Shown in pieces: positions 7,782 through 16,688 of a stretch of DNA of 64,000 nt. A program made the position numbers and the translations under genes. The stretch spans positions 1-64,000 of the forward strand of contig JAGXGC010000016.1 of the NCBI GenBank assembly GCA_024636935.1, in the 5' to 3' direction. How positions within the stretch are numbered: the first letter of the stretch is position 1; the number at the start of each line of letters is the position of its first letter. The stretch is from Sideroxydans sp. (lineage in GTDB: Bacteria > Pseudomonadota > Gammaproteobacteria > Burkholderiales > Gallionellaceae). The notes beneath the pieces are model-generated. The model saw only the letters and a list, made by a program, of their open reading frames with translations, was not told the origin of the DNA and did not search any database.

Positions 7782-9542
7782 ATGTATTCATTCCTAAATT
7801 TAATAAATTGTCGTATCGCAATAGTTAGTCTTCTTGTCTTTGTTACACAATCTCTCGGAGCCGTTGAGTTTAGAAATGAAGCAGGATCGGTAAAAGTAAA
7901 TTTCGATACCACCATTTCCTATGGCGTGGCCATGCGCATGCAGGATCGTGATCCATCCTTGGTCGGAAAGTCAAATGGCGGAACTGGCAATAGCGTGAAT
8001 AATGACGATGGCAACCTGAACTATAAGCAAGGTAGTATTTTTTCCTCACTGCTTAAGGTGAACCATGAACTCGATTTAAAGTACGAGAATCTGAGTTTTT
8101 TTGGCCGAGGCTATTATTTTTACGACTCTGCTAATGCCAATCGTAATCCGCTTGGTTCGGAAGCGATCAAAGGGGTTGGACACGATGTTAGGCTGCTCGA
8201 TGCCTATGTAAAAGGCGATTTCGATCCGGCCGAACACGACCTTCAGGTGCGCTTGGGCAACCAGGTTGTAAGCTGGGGAGAAAGCACTTTTATTCCCGGC
8301 GGGATTAATGTCATTAACTCGGTAGATCTGGCGCGTTTGCGTACCCCCGGTTCGGAAATCAGGGAAGCCTTGCTGCCCACCCCCATGCTATGGCTTTCCG
8401 AGCGCATCAATGACCGGCTAACACTGGAGGCATTTAGCGCGTTTTCTTTCAAAAAAATACAAATCGATCCGCGCGGCACCTACTTCAGTACTAACGATAC
8501 AATTTCCGGTGGCGGCAATCGCGCTTACTCGGGAACGGATCAGCATGTGCCAGGAGTTGCCGGTAGCCTTTATTTCAATCGCGGGCAAACTCGTGACGCA
8601 CGAAATAACGGAGAATACGGGCTGGCTTTGCGTATTCAGGCCCCCACGCTCAACGAAACCGAATTCGGCCTGTTTGTTGCCAATTATCATCATCGCATTC
8701 CGGTCGCCTCGTTCACCCGAGGCGGCGCGCATATCCCGATCCTTGGGGGGGCAATTATTAACCTGCCCACCAGCACGTCCGTTGCAACTGTAGCCACCTA
8801 CTTCGAAGAACATCCGGAAGATGTAAAACTCTACGGCATTAGTTTCAATACGGCCGGGCCTGCCGGCATTGCCTTGCAGGGCGAATATTCCTATCGTCCC
8901 AATCTGCCTTTGCAGATCGCAACGGGAGAATTGACCAATGCCGCTCTGGGTCTCGCCAATAGTATTACCGGCGGTGCTGTCGCGGCGGCCTCGGTTGCAT
9001 TGGGAACCGTGATTCCCGGCTATCGGCGGGTACCCATGCAGCAACTCCAGATGACTGCCACAAAGGTATTTTCGTCCGTGCTGAGAGCGGATCAGCTGGC
9101 ACTGATTGGCGAAGTCGGTTACACCTATCTGGACCTGCCGCAGGGGGTAAATTTCGCCGGTTATGGTGAAACAGCTCCAGCAGGTTCTTTTGGTGCGCCT
9201 GCTGATCCTGTAGCCAGAGGATTGGGCTTTGCGACACGCACTTCATGGGGCTACCTATTAGGTGTTTCTGCCGATTACAACGACGCTATCGGTGCGGTAC
9301 GCCTGTCGCCGCGCCTGAATTTTTCCCAAGCGGTCAGAGGGGTTAGCCCGACATGGAACGAAGGAATTAAATCCGCCAGCCTCGGCCTGAGTGCGCTGTA
9401 TAAACAAAAATGGAAGGCGGATATCGCTTACACCGCCTTTTTCGGTGGCAGGAATTTCCATCCCACCGCAACGACGACAATCAACACCAATGGCATTCAG
9501 GATCGGGATTATCTCGCGCTGAGTTTAAGTTACTCGTTTTGA
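7782..9542 (+). CDS. DUF1302 family outer-membrane protein
   Basis: 586 residues with a signal peptide ending near VTQSLGA. The body is rich in alternating aromatic/polar beta strands, with DUF1302 hallmarks: VKVNFDTTISYG near the N-terminus, RLGNQVVSWGES, GGINVINSVDLARLRTPGSE and a C-terminal LSLSYSF ending in Phe, as expected of an outer-membrane barrel. DUF1302 genes typically pair with a DUF1329 gene, as here (next gene 87 bases on), and often with an RND/MMPL exporter. Work on related clusters points to export or handling of hydrophobic compounds; the substrate here is unknown. The ATG at 7782 has only a weak upstream ribosome site. Confidence 0.85.
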   Translation: MYSFLNLINCRIAIVSLLVFVTQSLGAVEFRNEAGSVKVNFDTTISYGVAMRMQDRDPSLVGKSNGGTGNSVNNDDGNLNYKQGSIFSSLLKVNHELDLKYENLSFFGRGYYFYDSANANRNPLGSEAIKGVGHDVRLLDAYVKGDFDPAEHDLQVRLGNQVVSWGESTFIPGGINVINSVDLARLRTPGSEIREALLPTPMLWLSERINDRLTLEAFSAFSFKKIQIDPRGTYFSTNDTISGGGNRAYSGTDQHVPGVAGSLYFNRGQTRDARNNGEYGLALRIQAPTLNETEFGLFVANYHHRIPVASFTRGGAHIPILGGAIINLPTSTSVATVATYFEEHPEDVKLYGISFNTAGPAGIALQGEYSYRPNLPLQIATGELTNAALGLANSITGGAVAAASVALGTVIPGYRRVPMQQLQMTATKVFSSVLRADQLALIGEVGYTYLDLPQGVNFAGYGETAPAGSFGAPADPVARGLGFATRTSWGYLLGVSADYNDAIGAVRLSPRLNFSQAVRGVSPTWNEGIKSASLGLSALYKQKWKADIAYTAFFGGRNFHPTATTTINTNGIQDRDYLALSLSYSF

Positions 9543-9629
9543 TGCTGGGCTTGATTATTTTTATGCGAAGGCTTCATCCGGCGCAGCATTGCCCAAAGAT
9601 GACGCTGGAGCGTTCTGGAGAATAGACTC

Positions 9630-10982
9630 GTGAAGCAACATAAAACTATTTTGCTATTTACCCTTTTCGCGTTAAGTTTTGTGTCAACGCTGACGCTGGC
9701 AAGAACCGATGCCCGGATGGATGAATCGCTCACGCCGATTGGCGCAGAACGGGCGGGCAATGCCAGCGGCACTATTCCGGCTTGGGATGGCGGTATTGCC
9801 ACCGCGCTACCGGGGCACAAGTTGGGCGGTCATTACGAAGACCCTTATGCAAACGAGAATCCGCTGTTCACCATCACCGCCGCCAATCTTGAGCAGTACA
9901 AGGAAAATCTATCACCGGGGCAGATCGCGTTGTTGAAAAAATTCCCCGATTACCGGATGCCGGTTTACCCCACGCATCGCAGCGCGGCCTATCCGATGGA
10001 AGTGTACGATGCCACGCAACAGGCGGTGTCAAACGCCAGTCTCGCGCCCGGCGGCAACGGGGTGTTGGGGGTTGCTGCCGGCTTTCCTTTCCCGCTTCCG
10101 AAAAATGGGAGTGAAGCAATATGGAATCACCTGATGTCCTATAGGGGCGAAACTTATGCGATGAATTATGTGCTGGCGGCGATAACGCGCGAGGGGGATT
10201 TCACCCCGGTTCGCGTAGAAGTAGAACTAGACTACTCCTACGGCAACTTATCCAAAACGGATGCGCAACGTGAACCGAACAGATTATTTAATTTCTTGCA
10301 GAGCATCACTTCACCCGCACGTCTGGCAGGTGGCATCACTTTGGCGCATGAACCTGTCGATCAGGTCATGGAAACACGGACGGCTTGGACTTATTCGCCG
10401 GGACAGAGGCGTGTGCGTCTTGCTCCCGAGGTTTCATATGACAGCCCGTCCGCAACGGTGGACGGTTTGCGCACGATGGATGATACGTATATGTTCAACG
10501 GCGCCATTGATCGCTATAACTGGAAACTAGCGGGGAAGAAGGAAATGTACATCCCCTACAATTCCTATGCGCTGATGAATCCAAAGCTGAAATACACCGA
10601 CCTGATCCGCCCCGGACATCTCAACCCTGAATACACACGCTACGAACTGCATCGTGTGTGGGTGGTGGAGGCGACCCTTAAACCCGAATTCCGCAACATC
10701 TACAGCAAACGCGTGTTCTACCTCGACGAAGACTCCTGGACCGCGATGGCCGCAGACAAATATGACGCGCGCGGTGAGCTGTGGCGTTATGCCGAAGCGT
10801 ACAGCATCAACATGTACGATGTGCCCATGTTGTTTGATCTGGTGACGATGCAATACGACCTGCAATCAGGGCGTTATGCGATAGGGGGGCTGCGCAATGA
10901 GGAGCCCTGGATATGGAAACCATTGAGACGCAGCAAAGGGGATTACACTCCCGCGCGGTTGCGCAACATGGGTACACGTTAA
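9630..10982 (+). CDS. DUF1329 family periplasmic/outer-membrane-associated protein
   Basis: 450 residues from GTG 9630, with a cleavable signal peptide (hydrophobic stretch, then TLARTDA). The mature start, LTPIGAERAGNASGTIPAWDGG, is diagnostic of DUF1329, whose fold is related to LolB/LolA-type lipid-binding proteins. Further family features are PTHRSAAYP, RRVRLAPEVSYDSP and the C-terminal LWRYAEAYS segment. It is predicted to bind a hydrophobic ligand and to work with the upstream DUF1302 protein and the downstream RND protein. No transmembrane segment is seen beyond the signal. Confidence 0.85.
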   Translation: MKQHKTILLFTLFALSFVSTLTLARTDARMDESLTPIGAERAGNASGTIPAWDGGIATALPGHKLGGHYEDPYANENPLFTITAANLEQYKENLSPGQIALLKKFPDYRMPVYPTHRSAAYPMEVYDATQQAVSNASLAPGGNGVLGVAAGFPFPLPKNGSEAIWNHLMSYRGETYAMNYVLAAITREGDFTPVRVEVELDYSYGNLSKTDAQREPNRLFNFLQSITSPARLAGGITLAHEPVDQVMETRTAWTYSPGQRRVRLAPEVSYDSPSATVDGLRTMDDTYMFNGAIDRYNWKLAGKKEMYIPYNSYALMNPKLKYTDLIRPGHLNPEYTRYELHRVWVVEATLKPEFRNIYSKRVFYLDEDSWTAMAADKYDARGELWRYAEAYSINMYDVPMLFDLVTMQYDLQSGRYAIGGLRNEEPWIWKPLRRSKGDYTPARLRNMGTR

Positions 10983-10997
10983 TTCACGCCCCATAGT

Positions 10998-11963
10998 ATG
11001 GAAAATCGAGCATTAGACTCTAGGCGGTATTGGCGCCTCGCGCTACTGTTGCTGGCCGCTCTTGTTTGTAACGCATGCTCCCGCCTTGATATTGAGTCTA
11101 CTACGTCTGCTCCGCAGGAGAAAAACCTGCCTTTAATCAGCGTGACCCATGCCGAAAAACGTTTCGTGGCCGTGGGTGAATACGGTCGCATCCTGCTTTC
11201 CGACGATTCGGGGAAAAGCTGGATCGTCGCGCAAACGCCGACACGCGCCCTGCTTACGGCGGTGTGTTTTCCGGATGCGATGCACGGCTGGGCCGTCGGC
11301 CACGATAAGGTGATACTGCACAGCGTAGATGGCGGACTAAGCTGGAGCCAGCAATACGCCGTAGCACAGGAGAATCGCCCTTTGCTGGATGTGAAGTTCC
11401 GCGACGCACTGCATGGTTACGCGGTAGGGGCATATGGCGCATTCCTCGCCACAACGGATGGTGGCAAGACTTGGGTCTCCCGCCCCCACACGCAAGATGA
11501 CCGCCACCTCAATTCCCTGTCGATCTTGTCCGATGGCACGCTGTTGCTGGCGGGAGAATCCGGTTTGCTGCGCCGCTCCTTCGATACTGGCCTGAGCTGG
11601 AAAACCATCACCACTCCCTATGGCGGTTCTTTCTTCGGCGCTTTGCAGACGCGGCAATCCACGTTGCTACTGTTCGGCTTGCGCGGCACCATCCTGCGCT
11701 CTGAAGATAATGGCGCGAGCTGGCAAGGCGTGAGCAATTCTTCCCATGCCGGACTGATGAGTGGTGCGCTGCTACCCGACGGGCGCGTGGTGCTGGCAGG
11801 TGCGGGCGGTACGTTGCTGGAGAGTCGCGATGATGGCCGCAGCTTTCAAAGCTTGAGATCGGGCCGTACACAGTCTTTCGCGGGCGTTGCGGACGGTGCC
11901 GACGGGAATCTGCTGTTGGTGGGCGAAGAGGGCGTTACGTTGATCCAAGCGGGACTCCACTGA
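10998..11963 (+). CDS. YCF48-like BNR-repeat lipoprotein
   Basis: 321 residues. The N-terminus has a hydrophobic segment and a lipobox-like VCNACS, suggesting a lipoprotein. The rest is a seven-bladed propeller of Asp-box units (SDDSGKSW, SVDGGLSW, TTDGGKTW, FDTGLSW, SEDNGASW, SRDDGRSF), as in Ycf48/HCF136. In non-photosynthetic bacteria such genes commonly sit between DUF1329 and RND genes. The protein may be an accessory of the exporter, perhaps an assembly factor. It ends one base before the RND gene start, so translation is probably coupled. Confidence 0.82.
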   Translation: MENRALDSRRYWRLALLLLAALVCNACSRLDIESTTSAPQEKNLPLISVTHAEKRFVAVGEYGRILLSDDSGKSWIVAQTPTRALLTAVCFPDAMHGWAVGHDKVILHSVDGGLSWSQQYAVAQENRPLLDVKFRDALHGYAVGAYGAFLATTDGGKTWVSRPHTQDDRHLNSLSILSDGTLLLAGESGLLRRSFDTGLSWKTITTPYGGSFFGALQTRQSTLLLFGLRGTILRSEDNGASWQGVSNSSHAGLMSGALLPDGRVVLAGAGGTLLESRDDGRSFQSLRSGRTQSFAGVADGADGNLLLVGEEGVTLIQAGLH

Positions 11964-11964
11964 C

Positions 11965-14307
11965 ATGGGCCCCATGATACGTGAGCGTCTGACAGCGTGG
12001 ATAGCACTTCGGCTCTTCGGACATCGACGCATCGTGTTCACGCTGTTCGTTGTAATCACTATAGGCTTGGGGGGCTTGGCGACACAGCTTGGCGTGGATG
12101 CGGATTTCACCAAAACGATCCCGTTGCAGCATGACTATATGCGCACCTTCAGTGCCTACCAGAAGACCTTTGGCGGTGCCAACCGTATCATCGTCGCGCT
12201 GCTACGCAAAGACGGGCGCGATATTTTTTCTCCCGATTTTTTTCAGTCCCTGAAGAACGCCACCGATGACGTGTACTTCATCCCCGGCGTAGAGCGTAGC
12301 AGTGTGACCTCTTTGTTCACTCCCAACGCACGCTTCATGGAACTCACCGAAGACGGCTATGCTGGAGGCAATCTGGTTTTCGCTGATTTCGGCGGCACGG
12401 CAGAAGATCTACAAAAAGTACGCGCCAACGTCCTGAAGTCGGGCGAACTGGGGCGTCTGGTGTCGCAGGATCTCAAGGGGGCGTTGATACGCGCGGAACT
12501 GATGGAACACGATCCGGATACGGGCGCGAAGCTGGATGTCTTCAAAGTGTCGCACCAACTAGACGCCATTCGCGCCAAATATGAAACAGCAGAGATCGGC
12601 GTACACATCATCGGCTTTCCCTCACGGGTCGGTGAAGTTTCTGCGGGCACACGCGGGGTGCTGCAATTCTTTGGCCTGGCGTTTCTGATCACCGCCGCGC
12701 TCCTGTTAGGGTTCACCCGTTCATGGCGCTTGAGTGCGGTCGCCCTGGTTGTTGCATCGGTGCCGGTGATCTGGCTGCTGGGGCTGCTACACCTGCTGGG
12801 CTTCGGCATCGATCCGATGTCGATCCTGTTGCCGTTCCTGATATTTTCCATCGGCATTAGCCATGCTGTACAAATGACCAATGCTTGGCGCCACCGCCGC
12901 ATGTTGACCGATAGCAGCTTGGCGGCGGCAGAAGAAGCTTTTCGCCGATTGTTCGTTCCCGGCGTGCTGGCGCTGGCCACCAATGCGATCGCATTTCTGG
13001 TGATCATGCTGATCAAGATCGAAATCGTGCGCGAATTCGGCCTTGCCGCCTGCCTCGGCGTGATGGCCATGATCGCCAGCAACAAGCTGCTGCTCCCCGT
13101 CATGTTGTCATGGCTGAGCCTGCCGACGCGGACGCTGCAACGCGAACAACGCGCCGAATCTCGTTACGAGCCGCTGTGGCGCGGGTGCGCCAGCCTGAGC
13201 CGACCGCGCCTGGCTTATGCGGTGCTAGTTGGCGCGTCGCTGCTGCTGGCGGCGGGTGCCTGGCAGGCACAGGACATCCGCATCGGCGACCTCGGCGAGG
13301 GTGTGTCGGAACTGCGCGATACATCACGCTACAATCGGGACAATGCCGCGATAGTGCGCAACTTCAGTATCGGTGTCGATGTGCTGTCGGTCATCGTGCA
13401 GACGCATGGCATGGAAAGCGCCTGTACGCAATATGCGGTCATGGACGCGATGGATCGATTGGAACGAACGATGCGCGAATCGCCTGAAGTGCGAAGCGTG
13501 CTGTCTGCCGCCAGCGTGGCAAAGCAGGTCAACAGCATCTCGAATGAAGGTAACCCCAAGTGGCGCACCTTGCCCCGTGATGCGGCCATGCTGGCACAGG
13601 ATACCTCGCGCCTCGATACCGCCAGCGGGCTCATTGACGCGAATTGCAACGCGATGCAGATATTGATCTTCACCCGCGACCACCAAGGTGCGACGATCGC
13701 GCGCCTGATCGAAAAGATAAAACGCTTTGCCGCCGAAAATAACTCCAAACAAATGGAATTCAAACTGGCCAGCGGCAATGTCGGCGTGATGGCCGCGACC
13801 AACGAAGCGGTGGCGGCGGCAGAGAACCAGATGCTGGTGGCCATATTCGGTGCACTGGCGTTGTTGTGTTTCATCACTTTTCGCAGTCTCACCGCCGTAC
13901 TCTGCATCCTGCTGCCACTGGCGCTGGTGACCGTGCTGTGCAACGCGCTGATGGCGATGCTGGGCATCGGCCTCAAACTCTCCACGCTGCCGGTCATGGT
14001 ACTGGGGATGGGCGTGGGGGTGGATTACGGCATCTATCTTTACGACACCATGCGCCAGCGTCTGCTTCATGGCGAAACGCTATTGGTTGCATTTAATACC
14101 GCCCTGCGCGAACGCGGTGCCGCCACTATATTTACCGCCTTGACCATGAGCGTGGGCGTCGCTACTTGGAGTTTTTCTGCGCTCAAGTTTCAGGCCGACA
14201 TGGGCGTTTTACTTGCCTTCCTGTTCCTGATCAATGCTCTCGCTGCGATTGTCTTGTTGCCCGCACTAGCGGGGTTGTTTATCAGAAAACGGGATGCGAA
14301 TGGCTGA
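11965..14307 (+). CDS. RND superfamily (MMPL-type) exporter
   Basis: 780 residues (ATG 11965; ATG 11974 is equally possible). The layout is the MMPL/HpnN-like duplicated one: TM1 near residues 20-40, a large periplasmic loop with VDADFTKTIPLQ, a block of TM segments about 225-385 containing FSIGISHAVQMTN, a second TM and loop, and a final block about 610-770 containing GMGVGVDYGIYLYDTMR. That motif corresponds to the acidic proton-relay helix. No MFP or TolC partner gene is adjacent, as usual for MMPL proteins. With the three upstream genes it forms a probable operon for moving a lipid-like or hydrophobic compound to the outer membrane. Confidence 0.88.
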   Translation: MGPMIRERLTAWIALRLFGHRRIVFTLFVVITIGLGGLATQLGVDADFTKTIPLQHDYMRTFSAYQKTFGGANRIIVALLRKDGRDIFSPDFFQSLKNATDDVYFIPGVERSSVTSLFTPNARFMELTEDGYAGGNLVFADFGGTAEDLQKVRANVLKSGELGRLVSQDLKGALIRAELMEHDPDTGAKLDVFKVSHQLDAIRAKYETAEIGVHIIGFPSRVGEVSAGTRGVLQFFGLAFLITAALLLGFTRSWRLSAVALVVASVPVIWLLGLLHLLGFGIDPMSILLPFLIFSIGISHAVQMTNAWRHRRMLTDSSLAAAEEAFRRLFVPGVLALATNAIAFLVIMLIKIEIVREFGLAACLGVMAMIASNKLLLPVMLSWLSLPTRTLQREQRAESRYEPLWRGCASLSRPRLAYAVLVGASLLLAAGAWQAQDIRIGDLGEGVSELRDTSRYNRDNAAIVRNFSIGVDVLSVIVQTHGMESACTQYAVMDAMDRLERTMRESPEVRSVLSAASVAKQVNSISNEGNPKWRTLPRDAAMLAQDTSRLDTASGLIDANCNAMQILIFTRDHQGATIARLIEKIKRFAAENNSKQMEFKLASGNVGVMAATNEAVAAAENQMLVAIFGALALLCFITFRSLTAVLCILLPLALVTVLCNALMAMLGIGLKLSTLPVMVLGMGVGVDYGIYLYDTMRQRLLHGETLLVAFNTALRERGAATIFTALTMSVGVATWSFSALKFQADMGVLLAFLFLINALAAIVLLPALAGLFIRKRDANG

Positions 14308-14710
14308 TTTGGTTTCTTATTCAAACGCGGGCACTTTGAATTAGGATTCTGCTCAATTTAGCTATCAGGCAGAGCTTTTGTTTTACTAAAATTTAGAGAG
14401 CCCGAGGGGCTTGACTGCCACTCCAGAAAATAATGGTCGCCAAAGTGAAAGTGTGCCGAATTTTGTGTAAGACTGAACCGAATGGCCACTTTCTGAAGGG
14501 TTGATAGGCTGGAACGGGGCGAGCGCGCGCAGTTGAATTTCGAGAAAGCAGCCGTTCATGGTGATTCCCGAGCCTATGGCCGCTGTGCATCCCATTGCGG
14601 CCATAGGATCATCTTGATGCCAGCGGCCGCTATGGCCGACTTGCAGCCGTTAGTCGCCTTCCATCCAGATAAAGCTATTAGCTTGTCAGCCGTGATGTAA
14701 CGCTTCTTTC
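14308..14710. other. 403-bp region between convergent genes
   Basis: No supported gene. It holds a strong hairpin at 14573-14607 and a further copy of GCCGCTATGGCC near 14625. Short minus-strand frames here have no coding character. Confidence 0.6.
14573..14607. repeat. Perfect 11-bp inverted repeat
   Basis: CCTATGGCCGC (14573-14583) and GCGGCCATAGG (14597-14607) are exact complements around a 13-base loop. There is no U-tract, so it is not a classical terminator. A related GCGGCCGCTATGGCC follows about 15 bases later, suggesting a REP-like element between the convergent rnd and tauD-like genes. Confidence 0.7.
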
Positions 14711-15583
14711 TTAACCGAGCGCAATCCGATCCAAATACCGAGCTCGGTAAAGCAATCGCGGATGCAGCGGATCGTCAGTGAAGGCGCTGCGGTCATGCAG
14801 CACGTTGTTGCAGAGCAGGCCCATGCCGGGTTGCATGGTGGTGTTGAAGACTTGCGGGACGTCGGAGGCGAGTAGGGCTTCCAGTGCGGCGACGGCGGCT
14901 TTGGTGGCGTCGTCTTTCTTCCATTCGATGCTGCGGGTGCGGGCGGTGTAGCGCATGTGCAGATTACCTTCTGCATCCACTGAAAATACCGGGCCGCTTT
15001 GTGCGGGGCGCACGCCGTCGTTCTCATCAACCCGTTCTGGGATGGTCATCACGTCTGGTTGCATCAATGCTTTGATGTGCGCCGGGTCTTGCTCGCGTAG
15101 CAGCAAGTAGCACAACTCGTGATCCATCAATCTGTTCTCGCCACCGCTGGCGGCGTCGCGCACGCAATGCAGCACCATGGCGCGTATCTGTCTTTCCGGC
15201 GGGTTGTAGTAGCCATCGGTGTGCCATTTGATTGGTTTGTCGGTGTATGGGATGTAGTGCTTACGGGTGCCGCCATCGACCACGCGGATGGACGATACGC
15301 CGTCTTCACCGGCCAGCCAGTTGGCATCCAACTGGTTCAGGCCGAATTGCTCACCCAGCTTGCGCAGGATGTTGCTGTCTTCTTCCAGCATGGGGCTGGC
15401 GTAGATCGCCATGTTGCAATTTTTGATGCGTGACGAGAGTGCGGCGTGTTCACTTTGAGTGAGGGCGCGCGGGTCTTTGACTTCTACGATGAGGTCGGCG
15501 GCTGTGCGCGGTGCGCTGGCCAGTTTGGCATCGCGCCAGTGCTGGAATGCGGCGTCATCGGCGAGGTCGAAAGGGTTGTTCAT
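14711..15583 (-). CDS. TauD/TfdA-family Fe(II)/2-oxoglutarate dioxygenase
   Basis: 290 residues. The facial-triad motif HTD is at His121/Asp123 (KWHTDGYYNPP); the distal His is in NNVLHDRSAF and the 2-oxoglutarate-binding Arg in RLLYRARYLD. Family members hydroxylate taurine, sulfonates, carnitine precursors or other small acids; the substrate cannot be read from sequence. It is the last gene of a minus-strand operon with TusA- and DsrC-like carriers; its start overlaps the previous stop by one base (TGATG). Release of sulfite from a sulfonate would fit this setting, but that is inference. Confidence 0.85.
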   Translation of the reverse strand: MNNPFDLADDAAFQHWRDAKLASAPRTAADLIVEVKDPRALTQSEHAALSSRIKNCNMAIYASPMLEEDSNILRKLGEQFGLNQLDANWLAGEDGVSSIRVVDGGTRKHYIPYTDKPIKWHTDGYYNPPERQIRAMVLHCVRDAASGGENRLMDHELCYLLLREQDPAHIKALMQPDVMTIPERVDENDGVRPAQSGPVFSVDAEGNLHMRYTARTRSIEWKKDDATKAAVAALEALLASDVPQVFNTTMQPGMGLLCNNVLHDRSAFTDDPLHPRLLYRARYLDRIALG

Positions 15584-16218
15584 CAGTCGCCGCTGGTGCC
15601 ACTACGTTTGCGTGCAGGGCGGGGCTCTTCTTCCCACAGGCCGCGCAAAGTTTTCTCCACCAGTTTTACGGTATCGGGCGCTTCGAAGCTGATCATCGGG
15701 TCGATGATCCACTTGGCATCTTCTTCGCTCAGTATCTGGCTGATGCAGTAGGCGAGATAACGATAGAAGCTGTAGTCCGGTCCGTTCTCGTCATAGCCGA
15801 AATCTGCGTATTCCCCTGCGCGTAGATTGAGTAGGTCGATGAACGATTGCTTGCAGGATTTGATGTCCTGCTCCAGCAATCGGCTGCGGTTCTCGGCATA
15901 GGTCTCGCCTGTGCGATTCGCCAGATTGCCGGTGAACACCTGCCGATCTTCTTCGGATAGTTTGCGATAGGCGAGACGATCCGCGACCAGGATCAGGAAC
16001 ACCAGATATTCGGCGAGAAAATCCAGATACTGCGGCCCGGTCTCGATCTGGAAATCGTCCTTGCGCGTGCGGCGCAGGGACGCATCGGCGATACGCCAGA
16101 GCGTGAAGGCGAGGGCGTCCGAGATCTCCTGCGGAGAACGCTCCCGGCCATCCTTGAACCAGTTGCTCTTGATGCGGATCGCGACGTGCGCTTTATCCCT
16201 TGCGGATGAAGAATTCAT
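15583..16218 (-). CDS. Conserved protein of unknown function in the tusA/dsrC-like operon
   Basis: About 211 residues from ATG 16218, which lies 26 bases inside the tandem TusA gene. The frame is open 7 codons further up to another ATG. It looks soluble and helical, with acidic and aromatic patches (YLDFLAEYLVFLILVADRLAY, YSFYRYLAYCISQIL) and two scattered cysteines. No signal peptide or catalytic motif is recognisable. I do not know a named family. Overlaps with genes on both sides make it a firm member of the operon and tie its job to sulfur transfer. Confidence 0.75.
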   Translation of the reverse strand: MNSSSARDKAHVAIRIKSNWFKDGRERSPQEISDALAFTLWRIADASLRRTRKDDFQIETGPQYLDFLAEYLVFLILVADRLAYRKLSEEDRQVFTGNLANRTGETYAENRSRLLEQDIKSCKQSFIDLLNLRAGEYADFGYDENGPDYSFYRYLAYCISQILSEEDAKWIIDPMISFEAPDTVKLVEKTLRGLWEEEPRPARKRSGTSGD

Positions 16219-16675
16219 GCACACCTGCCGCAGTCTCAAGGGTTTCCAGTACGGTCATGCCGGTGCTTGCTGCCCAGCCTTCGACGTCGGATGCAACACC
16301 AGGGCAGTCACTGATCAAGCGCAGTACTTCGTTTGCCTGCATGCCGTTCAGCAGCTTCTTGGCTTCGACGATAGGGCCGGGGCAGACTGCACCACGGATA
16401 TCCAGCGTGACGTGGGCGTGCGGATGCTTCGCGTTCTTGCCACCTTTCTGGATGTGATAGCCGGTGCTGCCACCTTCCATTTTCTCGGTCTTGATGACCG
16501 AATTGCCGGTCAGCTCAGCCCAAGAGAACAGATCATCCGGCGTGCCGGGGCAGTTGGAGATCAGTAGCAACACTTGGCCGGCGTTCAACTCGTCCACCAT
16601 GCGCTTGGCACCGATCAGCGGCTTGGGGCAAGACAGCCCCTTCATATCCAGTACTACATGTACGTTGTCATCCAT
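16193..16675 (-). CDS. Tandem TusA-domain sulfur carrier (two TusA repeats)
   Basis: 160 residues from ATG 16675, preceded by AAGGAG (reverse strand, 16685-16690). Two complete TusA/SirA folds are fused. Domain 1 (about 6-78) has the sulfur-accepting motif GLSCPKP with Cys16; domain 2 (about 86-158) has GAVCPGP with Cys98. Each also has a second cysteine in an xCPG turn (Cys42, Cys124). TusA carries persulfide sulfur on the first Cys and hands it to DsrE-type proteins or TusBCD/E. Ordinary TusA is about 80 residues, so the duplication is unusual. It lies 13 bases after a DsrC-like gene and overlaps the next gene. A role feeding the adjacent divergent dsr system is likely. Confidence 0.9.
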   Translation of the reverse strand: MDDNVHVVLDMKGLSCPKPLIGAKRMVDELNAGQVLLLISNCPGTPDDLFSWAELTGNSVIKTEKMEGGSTGYHIQKGGKNAKHPHAHVTLDIRGAVCPGPIVEAKKLLNGMQANEVLRLISDCPGVASDVEGWAASTGMTVLETLETAAGVHEFFIRKG

Positions 16676-16688
16676 TTTCTTGGTCTCC

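Noticed and set aside
12357-14070. Long minus-strand open frames opposite the RND gene
   Set aside because: Antisense shadows; the plus frame has clear TM and family motifs.
14386-14604. 72-codon minus-strand frame before the TauD-like gene
   Set aside because: Covers the palindrome at 14573-14607 and has no coding character.
14711-15583. Assigning the dioxygenase as taurine dioxygenase TauD proper
   Set aside because: The iron triad fits the whole TauD/TfdA family, but there are no tau transporter genes nearby, so the substrate is left open.
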